NCBI GenBank assembly: GCA_030594795.1
Contig: JAUVEK010000051.1
Location: 1 to 8,461 of the forward strand
Origin: Candidatus Nanohalarchaeota archaeon
Lineage (GTDB): Archaea; EX4484-52; B79-G9
DNA: 8,461 nucleotides
Direction of reading: 5' to 3'
Positions 1 through 5,510 of this stretch are shown piece by piece (the stretch's first letter is position 1; every line of letters begins with the position of its first letter). The notes beneath the pieces were generated by a model that was given only the letters and a program-made list of their open reading frames with translations, had not been told where the DNA came from and searched no databases. The translations under genes and the position numbers were made by a program.

Positions 1-1049
1 TCGTCTGTAGCATGCATACATTCTCTTATGCCAAAGCCGGTGGCTACTGAGGGAATGTTGATGCCACTGAACAGCGCAACCATTGTTGCGCCCTCAACGC
101 CGGTGTATTGCGCTTTTTTCCTGACTGCTTTTATGGATTCATAGAGGCATTTGACAAGATATTCGTTTTTGTCTATGCGGACAGGGTCGATTATGTCATC
201 TATGCTTATCTCGTAATCGTGAGTTACGGTCTCAATTATGGCTTTCACTGATGAGATGATCTTGTCTGCATTCATGCCGTGCAGGAATCTTATATCAACG
301 CTGAACTCGCAGATGTCCGGGACCATGTTCACTTTTTCGCCGCCTTTTATTGTGCCCACGTTTATGGTTGGAGGATTCAAAAGCATGTGGGGAGTATGCG
401 GGAGTTTTATGCTGCTGAGTTTCGAGATGATTTTTGATGACTGGACGATTGCGTTTACGCCAAGAGCAGGGTATGCTCCATGCGCTTTTTTGCCGCGGAC
501 AGTTATTTTGAAGTGGATGAGGCCTTTCTGTGCTATGTCTATGTTGAAGCCGTCGCTGTCTATTATGAGTGCAGCGTCAGGCTTTAGGATCCCTTTTTTA
601 ATGAGTATTTTGAGGCCTTCCTTGCTTCCCATTTCCTCGTCTACTGTTGCTGCAAAGACGAGGGTGCCGTTTAGTTTTGTGCCGGTTTCGAGCAGGCTTC
701 TTACGGCTTCTATGCATGATGCAGTGTTGCCTTTGCAGTCAGATGCGCCGCGGCCGTATATTTTTCCGTTTTCTATCTTGCCTGAGAAAGGAGGATGCTT
801 CCAGCCGGTGCCTGCAGGCACTGTGTCTATGTGCGTGTTTAGAAGGAGGGTTTTTCCGGTTTTTCCTTTTAAGGTTGCGATTATGTTTGGCCTGTTTTTT
901 TTGTATTCATAGACTGATACGTCAAGTCCCATGTCTTTTAGTTCTTTTTTGACCAGCATAGCCACTTCACATTCGTTTCCGGGAGGATTCTCTGAGGGGG
1001 CTTGTATCAGCTTTTGGGTGAGGCGCGCTATGCGGTCTTTTTGTATCAT
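1..1049 (-). CDS. M20 family metallopeptidase, ArgE/DapE-type deacylase (3' end off the window)
   Basis: Probable zinc-dependent amidohydrolase that removes an acyl group from an N-acylated amino acid or cleaves a small peptide in the cytoplasm. Read from the ATG at 1049, 349 residues are present. The M20 metal site is visible: NTHIDTVPAG (His73, Asp75), GRGASDCKG (bridging Asp104), VDEEMGS (catalytic Glu138 and ligand Glu139), IIDSDG (Asp164 or Asp166), and the final ligand His346 in GIRECMHATD. The inserted dimerisation domain runs from about 175 to 285 and contains the conserved GKKAHGAYP. Family members are usually near 400 residues, so roughly 40-60 C-terminal residues are missing beyond the left edge. 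Residues 20-25 (ENPPGN) match the usual start of the family, supporting this ATG. No Shine-Dalgarno precedes it, but a TATA box lies about 27 bp upstream, which suggests a leaderless mRNA. The substrate (acetylornithine, succinyl-diaminopimelate or a dipeptide) cannot be told from sequence. Confidence 0.93.
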   Translation of the reverse strand, partial: MIQKDRIARLTQKLIQAPSENPPGNECEVAMLVKKELKDMGLDVSVYEYKKNRPNIIATLKGKTGKTLLLNTHIDTVPAGTGWKHPPFSGKIENGKIYGRGASDCKGNTASCIEAVRSLLETGTKLNGTLVFAATVDEEMGSKEGLKILIKKGILKPDAALIIDSDGFNIDIAQKGLIHFKITVRGKKAHGAYPALGVNAIVQSSKIISKLSSIKLPHTPHMLLNPPTINVGTIKGGEKVNMVPDICEFSVDIRFLHGMNADKIISSVKAIIETVTHDYEISIDDIIDPVRIDKNEYLVKCLYESIKAVRKKAQYTGVEGATMVALFSGINIPSVATGFGIRECMHATD

Positions 1050-1071
1050 GGGAGAATATAGCGCATGCAAA

Positions 1072-1081
1072 TTTTATAAAA
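1072..1081 (-). promoter_or_regulatory. Box A (TATA) element for the M20 gene
   Basis: The self-complementary TTTTATAAAA is centred about 27 bp upstream of the ATG at 1049. That is the normal archaeal distance from TATA box to transcription start, so transcription should begin at or next to the start codon. The absence of a Shine-Dalgarno sequence fits a leaderless transcript. Because the box is palindromic, direction is inferred from the position of the gene. Confidence 0.55.
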
Positions 1082-1126
1082 GGAGATTGTGGGAGTATCA
1101 TACGAAAGAGATGACTCTCTACATTT

Positions 1127-1180
1127 GATGAAAAAGAAGACAAAAGAGCCAGGCATTATGTTGTCTGGTGATAATGCCTG
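1127..1180 (-). terminator. Candidate terminator hairpin downstream of dnaG
   Basis: CAGGCATTAT (1150-1159) and ATAATGCCTG (1171-1180) form a perfect 10-bp stem around an 11-base loop, beginning about 20 bases after the dnaG stop. On the minus strand the stem is followed by a pyrimidine-rich run (1127-1148, CTCTTTTGTCTTCTTTTTC), which fits termination or 3'-end formation of the dnaG transcript. Archaeal termination depends mainly on T-tracts, so the stem may protect the 3' end rather than cause release. Confidence 0.5.
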
Positions 1181-1198
1181 ACAATGATTATATGTTTT

Positions 1199-2473
1199 TT
1201 ACAGGTCATCGAGGGCGAAAACTTTTATGTTTCTTCCGCGCGGGGTTCCATTTAGCTTTGTTCCAACTATCACGGAAACGCCGGCCATATCGCATATGTT
1301 TACAAGATCCTGGTCCAGTTCTGCGTCCAGCACTACCATCGCGGGTGATTCTACCTGCTTTATTGATGTGGAGAGCTCTTTTACCGGGACACGGCCTGCA
1401 AACTGCTTATCGCTGTCGTATATTGCCGCTGCTCTTGTACCTACAAGGTCGTTCATCTGCTCTTTGAAAAATGCCTTATCTTCTGCAGATACTGCTGTTT
1501 TTTTTACAATTGTCGGCCTTTTCTGCTCAAAACGCGGGCTCCGTGGTGGGCTGCGGGATATGGTTGAGTCCCTGTGTATACTCCTATCCGGGAATTCTCT
1601 TCTTTCCGGACGTGCCGGCCGTCGGGTGCTTTCGCTTGTGGACGGGCCGATAGGCTTTAGAAATTGCGCCTGCTCCACAGGTACTTTTTCCCTCAGTGCC
1701 TTGTAGACTTCCTTTTTCGTGAGTTCTTCAACTTCTTTTCCAAGAGGCGCCCTTGCTACAAAATCGACGTCTACGACTTGTTTTAGCTCTTTTAGTATCA
1801 GATCGCCGCCGCGGTCCCCGTCTGTGAAGACAGTTACTTCTTTTTCCTTGGCAACCTGGATAATTTCAGGTGCAATGGCTGTACCGCCAACTGCAATTGC
1901 ATTTTTGATGCCGTGTTTCAGGAGAGTTATTACGTCTGCTCTTCCTTCACAGAGGATGATGCTGTCTGATGTGGGGACATCTACTCCTGCTGAAAGTCCT
2001 TTGTATTTGATTATTTCCGCACTCCTTACGGACTGCATCAACTCTTCTGCGACAATGGATGTGTCGGGCACCTGACCCAAGAGGCTGGAGAGGAGTGACT
2101 TGGCCCTGTCGATAATGTATTTTCTTTTGACTGTCCTTAAATCTTCAACAGAGCTGACTGTGATTTTTGCATTGCAGGGACCTACACGATCAATGGTTTC
2201 AAGGGATGCTGCTATGAGTGCGGTCTCTGTGCCGTCAAGTGAAGAGGGAATTATTATTTCCCCGTTGGACTTCCCGGCTTTTGTGATTACATTTACTTCT
2301 ATTCGCCCTATTCTTCCTGTTCTCTGGAGTTCCCTTAAGTCAAGCTCCGGCCCCAGAAGACCTTCTGTCTGGCCGAATAGTGCTCCGATAACATCGGGCT
2401 TTTCAACAATACCCTCTGCATCGAAACTTGATTTAATAACATACTTTACTGATGTTTGTGCTAATTTTGCCAT
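1199..2473 (-). CDS. dnaG: DnaG-type primase / exosome subunit (archaeal DnaG)
   Basis: Archaeal DnaG has a TOPRIM catalytic core related to bacterial primase. In characterised archaea it makes short RNA primers and is a stable, poly(A)-preferring subunit of the RNA exosome. The 424-residue protein has the archaeal N-terminal domain (about 1-160, starting MAKLAQTSVKYVIKS) and a TOPRIM domain (about 170-250) with catalytic Glu176 in ILCEGRAD and the metal-binding FTDGDRGGD (Asp218, Asp220). An Arg/Ser/Pro-rich linker (about 277-325) follows, then a C-terminal domain (about 330-424) ending in NIKVFALDDL. The ATG at 2473 is preferred over the in-frame GTG at 2482, because that GTG lies inside the ribosome binding site AGGTGA, which is correctly spaced for the ATG. 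The gene is separated from its same-strand neighbours by 160 and 150 bp, so it is probably its own transcription unit. Confidence 0.97.
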   Translation of the reverse strand: MAKLAQTSVKYVIKSSFDAEGIVEKPDVIGALFGQTEGLLGPELDLRELQRTGRIGRIEVNVITKAGKSNGEIIIPSSLDGTETALIAASLETIDRVGPCNAKITVSSVEDLRTVKRKYIIDRAKSLLSSLLGQVPDTSIVAEELMQSVRSAEIIKYKGLSAGVDVPTSDSIILCEGRADVITLLKHGIKNAIAVGGTAIAPEIIQVAKEKEVTVFTDGDRGGDLILKELKQVVDVDFVARAPLGKEVEELTKKEVYKALREKVPVEQAQFLKPIGPSTSESTRRPARPERREFPDRSIHRDSTISRSPPRSPRFEQKRPTIVKKTAVSAEDKAFFKEQMNDLVGTRAAAIYDSDKQFAGRVPVKELSTSIKQVESPAMVVLDAELDQDLVNICDMAGVSVIVGTKLNGTPRGRNIKVFALDDL

Positions 2474-2478
2474 AAATA

Positions 2479-2484
2479 TCACCT
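2479..2484 (-). promoter_or_regulatory. Shine-Dalgarno of dnaG (decides the start)
   Basis: The minus strand reads AGGTGA five bases before the ATG at 2473. The motif overlaps the upstream in-frame GTG at 2482, which makes that GTG an unlikely start. Confidence 0.75.
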
Positions 2485-2512
2485 ATTTTTGTTTTATGAA
2501 TTCATGACACAG

Positions 2513-2541
2513 GTTCTATAAGAAGCATCCGGATTAATAAA
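2513..2541 (-). promoter_or_regulatory. dnaG promoter region, two candidate TATA elements
   Basis: On the minus strand TTTATTAAT (2533-2541) and TTCTTATAGAAC (2513-2524) are the two plausible box A sequences. They would give leaders of roughly 40 and 20 bases respectively, both long enough to carry the Shine-Dalgarno. I cannot choose between them. Confidence 0.35.
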
Positions 2542-2551
2542 GAATTCTTTA
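2538..2551. repeat. 14-bp perfect palindrome upstream of dnaG
   Basis: TAAAGAATTCTTTA is fully self-complementary and abuts the more distal dnaG TATA candidate. It could be a binding site for a dimeric regulator next to box A. A chance AT-rich palindrome is a real alternative. Confidence 0.35.
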
Positions 2552-2633
2552 GATGTGTTTTGGAATAATCATATCTGTCTGTTACTATGCTTGTTTTTTG
2601 CCATATTAAACATCCGTGTGTGATTATAAATTA

Positions 2634-2900
2634 TTAATTCTTTATTGCTCCTAAGACTTCAAATACTTGTTCTTCTGTCATGGATTCTATTTTTATTACT
2701 TTATTTTTTGATTTTCTGCCTGAAACAAATTTAACAGGCTTTTTCAGGATTTTGGTAAACATTTTTATTAGTTCAATATTTGCCTGGTTTTTGTCTGCTT
2801 TATTTTGAAGCTCGACATCAATCCTGCTGCTTGAGCACTTTATTTTAAATTCAGGCTGATTCGGTTTTACCCGCACCTCAATACAAACACTGTTTTTCAC
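2634..2900 (-). CDS. DUF167/YggU family protein (UPF0235)
   Basis: Small conserved protein of unknown function with homologues in all three domains. Read from the GTG at 2900 it is 88 residues, close to the family norm of about 90-100. It opens with the family-like strand VCIEVRVKPNQPEF and contains the hallmark core DKNQANIELIKMFTKIL, followed by VSGRKSKNKVIKI (in typical members GKAN..L...LA and VxGxxSRxKxVxI). The usual Gly-Lys-Ala-Asn reads Lys-Asn-Gln-Ala-Asn here. The start is uncertain. The frame stays open upstream to an ATG at 3029 and a TTG at 3041, but the extra 43-47 residues do not resemble the family and no good Shine-Dalgarno marks either one. The GTG has only a weak AGGG upstream. 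The gene is followed by a T-rich 160-bp gap before dnaG. Confidence 0.75.
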   Translation of the reverse strand: MKNSVCIEVRVKPNQPEFKIKCSSSRIDVELQNKADKNQANIELIKMFTKILKKPVKFVSGRKSKNKVIKIESMTEEQVFEVLGAIKN

Positions 2901-3145
2901 TGTCTGACCCTGAATCGTGAGCGTTAAGCATGTTGCCCACACGTAACACATCTCTTCATCAAATAATCCCCTTATTTTCCGGATACTGACGCATGTGGGC
3001 TGTCGAGCATTGGGATGTCCTTTTTTCATCGTGCGGTTCAAGCACTTAAAAGGGACCCATCAATACCTGACAAGAAGTTGACAGCAATGTTTTATAAAGG
3101 TATCTGTAACGGCAGCTGATGCTGGAAATGATTTTGCGCCCGATA
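2901..3145. other. Unassigned 245-bp stretch between the hydrolase and DUF167 genes
   Basis: No recognisable gene. On the minus strand it holds a good TATA element (3091-3098), with a predicted start near 3067 and hence a leader of about 165 bases if DUF167 begins at 2900. Seen within it are a GTGC/GCAC hairpin with a 7-base loop (3034-3048), a distant inverted pair GCCCACA/TGTGGGC (2935-2941 and 2994-3000), and an 11-codon minus-strand ORF (about 2956-2921) reading MKRCVTCGQHA after a GGGGAT motif. The stretch could be a long 5' leader, a small RNA, a tiny CxxC protein gene, or an N-terminal extension of DUF167. Confidence 0.4.
3091..3098 (-). promoter_or_regulatory. Candidate TATA box upstream of the DUF167 gene
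   Basis: The minus strand reads CCTTTATAAAAC, a strong archaeal box A match lying 48 bp beyond the hydrolase stop. It predicts transcription from about 3067 toward DUF167, so DUF167 need not depend on the CBS/hydrolase transcript. Confidence 0.45.
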
Positions 3146-3922
3146 TTACAGATTTATAATATCTCCTGAGCGTATCTGCTCTATTTTGAAGGCTTCGTAG
3201 AATTTTGACAGCGCAGGCAGTTCTGTGCAGTGGGAGGGGTATATTTTTTCGATTTTTTCTTTTTTGAAGTACTCTATTGTCTTGTCTGTTATTTTGTCGG
3301 CGTATTTTAGATGAAAACCGCCGATGACAGCGAAGATTTTTCTGAGTCCTGTAACTTCTTTTGCATATTCTGCAATATTGCAGATTCCTGCATGAGAGCA
3401 TCCTGTGATGATTATCAGGCCTTTTTGTGAGGTTATTGCTATTGCTGAATCGTCCATCACAAAATCGTCTTTTTTTCCGTCTTTGTAGAAGGGAGTTTTA
3501 GTTGATTCAAAACTGCTTTTTCTTGGAATCTCACCCAGAAAGACAATGTTCTGTGAGATTTTATAAGGCCCTTTTGTTAATATTAATTCAAAGTTTTCCT
3601 TTGCCTCTTCTAAAGTAAGTGGCAGGCCAATAGAGGCATCATCTGTTTTTATGTACCTTTCTATGAAGCAGTCGGGGTGGCAGATCAGTTTTTTGTTTTT
3701 GATGTATTTCAAGCCGTTACCGTGGTCCCAATGCCCGTGACTCAATACAATGCAATCAATATCTTCAAGAGAGATGCCAAGAATTTTAGCATTTCTTATA
3801 AAAACGTCTGATGGGCCAAGGTCAAATAATACTTTCTTATCTTCTTCCAGAAGAAATGAAAGACCAAACTCTGCAGAACATTTTCTGCCTGCAATGTTAT
3901 CGCTTAAAACTGTTAGTTTCAT
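3146..3922 (-). CDS. Metallo-beta-lactamase-fold hydrolase (COG1237-like)
   Basis: Predicted cytoplasmic dinuclear-metal hydrolase. Of 258 residues from the ATG at 3922, the metal site is clear: VLSHGHWDHGNG (His62, His64, Asp66, His67), His177 in TGCSHAGICN, His204 in IGGFHL, and a late His231 in YPSHCTE. The opening MKLTVLSDN, the GLSFLLE and LFDLGPSDVFIRNAKILGI segments, the GCSHAGI and GGFHL signatures and the ending SGDIINL match COG1237. That group includes proteins annotated as methanopterin-pathway ribofuranosylaminobenzene 5'-phosphate synthase-like; such annotations are weakly based and I do not adopt one. An in-frame ATG at 3958 would add 12 residues that do not fit the family, so 3922 is preferred, although no Shine-Dalgarno precedes either. 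The gene lies 42 bp after the CBS stop and is probably co-transcribed with it. Confidence 0.85.
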   Translation of the reverse strand: MKLTVLSDNIAGRKCSAEFGLSFLLEEDKKVLFDLGPSDVFIRNAKILGISLEDIDCIVLSHGHWDHGNGLKYIKNKKLICHPDCFIERYIKTDDASIGLPLTLEEAKENFELILTKGPYKISQNIVFLGEIPRKSSFESTKTPFYKDGKKDDFVMDDSAIAITSQKGLIIITGCSHAGICNIAEYAKEVTGLRKIFAVIGGFHLKYADKITDKTIEYFKKEKIEKIYPSHCTELPALSKFYEAFKIEQIRSGDIINL

Positions 3923-3964
3923 AAATATTGGTTTTTGTGCGCTGCCTGTAAAAGGCATATTCTC

Positions 3965-4519
3965 TTATTTGCTCTCAGAACAATCAGGGCACAGCCAGCG
4001 CCCGTCAACCTCGACAAGATCTTCTGCAATGTTGTCGCACTCTTCGCAGCGCCCCTCAATCGTCGTTCTTTCAGGAACGGTATCAGGCTCTTTTATTCCC
4101 AGTTCCTCATTTAAGATGTCTGTTATCCCGGGATATATCCTAAGCATATCTCTTACTGTAATGATGCCTACAAGTTCGCCCTTATCATCAATGACAGGCA
4201 AGCGAGAGGCATCATTCGCGAACATTACTCTCGTGGCTTGTGCTATTGTGTCTGTCGGCTTTGCTACAATAAGTTTGGGTGTCATGACGTCTTTCACTTT
4301 AATATCTCTTGGAGCCCTGTTTTCTGCAACGACCTTCGAGATGATGTCCTTGTCTGTGAGCATGCCTGCAGCATTTTTTCCTGAGACCACAACAAGGCCG
4401 TGGATGTTTCTTTTCCTGAGTATCTGGGATGCTTTCTGGATCGATGCTTCTGAATCAATGACTGCTATGTTTTTTGCCATTATTTCGCTAACCAATACTT
4501 TTTCTGGAATATCTATCAC
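3965..4519 (-). CDS. Twin CBS-domain protein with C-terminal zinc ribbon
   Basis: Two CBS motifs (about residues 6-62 and 72-128) form one Bateman module, a fold that commonly binds adenine nucleotides such as AMP, ATP or SAM to sense cell state. Typical features are SEIMAKNIAVID, HGLVVVSGKNAAGMLTDKDII, VKDVMTPKLIV and SRLPVIDDKGELVGIITVRDM. A linker leads to a zinc ribbon with Cys158-x2-Cys161 and Cys177-x2-Cys180. The 184-residue protein has no enzyme domain, so it is more likely a sensor or adaptor that acts by contacting a partner or nucleic acid; that role is inference. The start is the GTG at 4519, since later ATGs would remove the first strand of CBS1. The GTG is embedded in GGGTGAT, which resembles a Shine-Dalgarno. 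The gene heads a probable operon with the downstream hydrolase and is divergent from hjc. Confidence 0.88.
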   Translation of the reverse strand: MIDIPEKVLVSEIMAKNIAVIDSEASIQKASQILRKRNIHGLVVVSGKNAAGMLTDKDIISKVVAENRAPRDIKVKDVMTPKLIVAKPTDTIAQATRVMFANDASRLPVIDDKGELVGIITVRDMLRIYPGITDILNEELGIKEPDTVPERTTIEGRCEECDNIAEDLVEVDGRWLCPDCSESK

Positions 4520-4530
4520 CCGTCTTATTG

Positions 4531-4540
4531 TTTATTAATA
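4531..4540 (+). promoter_or_regulatory. Candidate box A for hjc
   Basis: TTTATTAATA is centred about 34 bp upstream of the hjc ATG. It predicts a start near 4562 and a leader of about 8 bases, consistent with the lack of a Shine-Dalgarno. A better TATA match, TTTATATT at 4555-4562, is too close to the ATG to serve hjc from this start. Confidence 0.4.
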
Positions 4541-4548
4541 CTGGAAAC

Positions 4549-4561
4549 CTTAAATTTATAT
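4549..4561 (-). promoter_or_regulatory. Candidate box A for the CBS/hydrolase operon
   Basis: The minus strand reads ATATAAATTTAAG, predicting transcription from about 4528, some 9 bases before the GTG at 4519. It lies downstream of the hjc box A in the hjc direction, so the two divergent promoters appear interleaved. Confidence 0.4.
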
Positions 4562-4569
4562 TGGTATTC

Positions 4570-4893
4570 ATGGGGTATAAAAAAGGGTATGCTTTTGAGA
4601 GGGAGCTTAAGCTTAAGCTCGAGGAGGACAGATGGCACGTAATACGATCCGGAGGTAGCAGGAAGCCGGACCTGATTGCAGGAAGGGATGGGAAGATTCT
4701 GATTATTGAGTGCAAGGTTACGAAGAGCAATAAGATCTATCTTGAGAAGGAAGAGGTGAAGCACCTTTCTGAGGTTGCTCTTGCTTTTGGTGCTGAGGGG
4801 ATTTTTGCTGTGAAAGTGGATAACCGCGGATGGAGCCTTATTACAATTGATTCTTTGAAAGAGACAGGGAAGCATTTCATGGTTGAATTGTAA
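4570..4893 (+). CDS. hjc: Holliday junction resolvase Hjc
   Basis: Archaeal nuclease of the PD-(D/E)xK superfamily that acts as a homodimer to cut four-way DNA junctions symmetrically in recombination and fork repair. The 107-residue protein starts MGYKKGYAFEREL. Catalytic residues align with characterised Hjc: Glu10 in the first helix, RSGGSRKPDLIAG with Ser30 and Asp34, and the ExK pair Glu47/Lys49 in ILIIECKV. Spacing matches the Pyrococcus furiosus residues Glu9, Asp33, Glu46 and Lys48 shifted by one. The ATG at 4570 is chosen over upstream in-frame starts because the extra residues from 4528 would cover the promoter and do not belong to the family. It is shorter than the Pyrococcus enzyme at the C-terminus but keeps the whole nuclease core. 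It is followed after 41 bp by the dUTPase-like gene. Confidence 0.95.
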   Translation: MGYKKGYAFERELKLKLEEDRWHVIRSGGSRKPDLIAGRDGKILIIECKVTKSNKIYLEKEEVKHLSEVALAFGAEGIFAVKVDNRGWSLITIDSLKETGKHFMVEL

Positions 4894-4901
4894 TTTATAT
4901 A
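4894..4901 (+). promoter_or_regulatory. Box A for the dUTPase-like gene
   Basis: TTTATATA immediately follows the hjc stop and matches the archaeal TATA consensus exactly. It predicts a start near 4924, about 11 bases before the ATG at 4935, so the dUTPase-like gene can be transcribed independently of hjc. Confidence 0.55.
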
Positions 4902-4923
4902 GTTTTGGGGCAAAGAATCCTTT

Positions 4924-4929
4924 GGTGAT
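4924..4929 (+). promoter_or_regulatory. Shine-Dalgarno of the dUTPase-like gene
   Basis: GGTGAT lies five bases before the ATG at 4935 and matches the archaeal 16S 3' end. It would sit at the very 5' end of an mRNA starting from the box A at 4894. Confidence 0.6.
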
Positions 4930-4934
4930 TTTTT

Positions 4935-5510
4935 ATGGTGAATTTGAGTAAAGATGTTCTTAAGAAAGAGATCCTTGACAATAAACTTGTTGAAAATTAC
5001 GATAATCTGGATGTACAGCTTACTGCGAACGGGATTGATTTCCGGATTGCAGCCATTATTGAGGTAAAAGAGGCTGGTGAGCTTCGGATCAACAAGGCAG
5101 ACTGCAGGATGCCTGTACTTGGTGCTGCACACATTATGGAAGGGTTTGAGGATGTTGTTTCAGGTCTTGAACTTGATGATATTGCTGTTGAGCCTCAAGG
5201 AATCCAGGTGAAGATTGACAGGCTTAAGCCGTATCTTGTTGTGAGCTGCGAGAAGGTCAATACAAAAGAGAACCTGAATTTCAAGATAGAGTGCAGAAGC
5301 TCGCTTTTTAGGATTACCCAATCAGTTCTTGAGACAGCCTTCGGGGAGGCAGGATATAGAGGCGGGCTTACGTTTCTTATGTTTTCCTTGCTTGATACGA
5401 AAGTCGATTTAGGTGTGAGATTTGCGCAGGTGGTCTTTTCCGAGCTCAGCGGGAATGCGCATTATGAAGAACAGAACGAGTCCAGCTACCAGGACGGGAA
5501 AGTGCTCTAG
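4935..5510 (+). CDS. dCTP deaminase/dUTPase family protein, divergent active site
   Basis: Member of the trimeric Dcd/dUTPase fold (COG0717), whose enzymes keep uracil out of DNA by hydrolysing dUTP or deaminating dCTP. In the 191-residue protein, ANGIDFRIAAIIEV (residues 31-44, Asp35) corresponds to the archaeal AGVDLR motif. RSSLFR (121-126) is the phosphate-binding motif, ETAFGEAGYRGG (133-144) corresponds to TAVWDPGYEGR of archaeal dUTPases, and GVRFAQVVFSEL (160-171) to the RIAQLVF strand. At the catalytic position the usual Asp is Glu138. Where dCTP deaminases carry the catalytic Glu (TLEI), this protein reads TFLM, so deaminase activity is unlikely. A hydrophilic tail follows residue 172. 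It may be a dUTP diphosphatase with a Glu variant or a related nucleotide-binding protein. The family assignment is firm; the activity is not. It converges on and overlaps cdc48 by four bases. Confidence 0.82.
   Translation: MVNLSKDVLKKEILDNKLVENYDNLDVQLTANGIDFRIAAIIEVKEAGELRINKADCRMPVLGAAHIMEGFEDVVSGLELDDIAVEPQGIQVKIDRLKPYLVVSCEKVNTKENLNFKIECRSSLFRITQSVLETAFGEAGYRGGLTFLMFSLLDTKVDLGVRFAQVVFSELSGNAHYEEQNESSYQDGKVL

Noticed and set aside
238..912. A 224-codon open frame on the plus strand at the left end
   Set aside because: It lies opposite the M20 peptidase, whose metal-binding motifs are all intact on the minus strand.
3034..3048. tRNA T-arm-like GGTTCAA within a short hairpin
   Set aside because: No acceptor, D or anticodon stems can be built around it, and the loop lacks the conserved closing C.
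3060..3401. A 113-codon minus-strand frame with several Cys and basic residues
   Set aside because: It overlaps the C-terminal half of the hydrolase in another frame, where the catalytic His motifs are conserved. Its Cys/Arg richness looks like frame artefact.
3945..3957. GCCT/AGGC mini-hairpin between the CBS and hydrolase genes
   Set aside because: Only 4 bp, with no T-tract in the direction of transcription. It is too weak to call a terminator.
4528..4569. N-terminal extension of hjc from an ATG at 4528
   Set aside because: The added residues overlap the promoter elements and are absent from characterised Hjc proteins, which begin just before the first-helix Glu.
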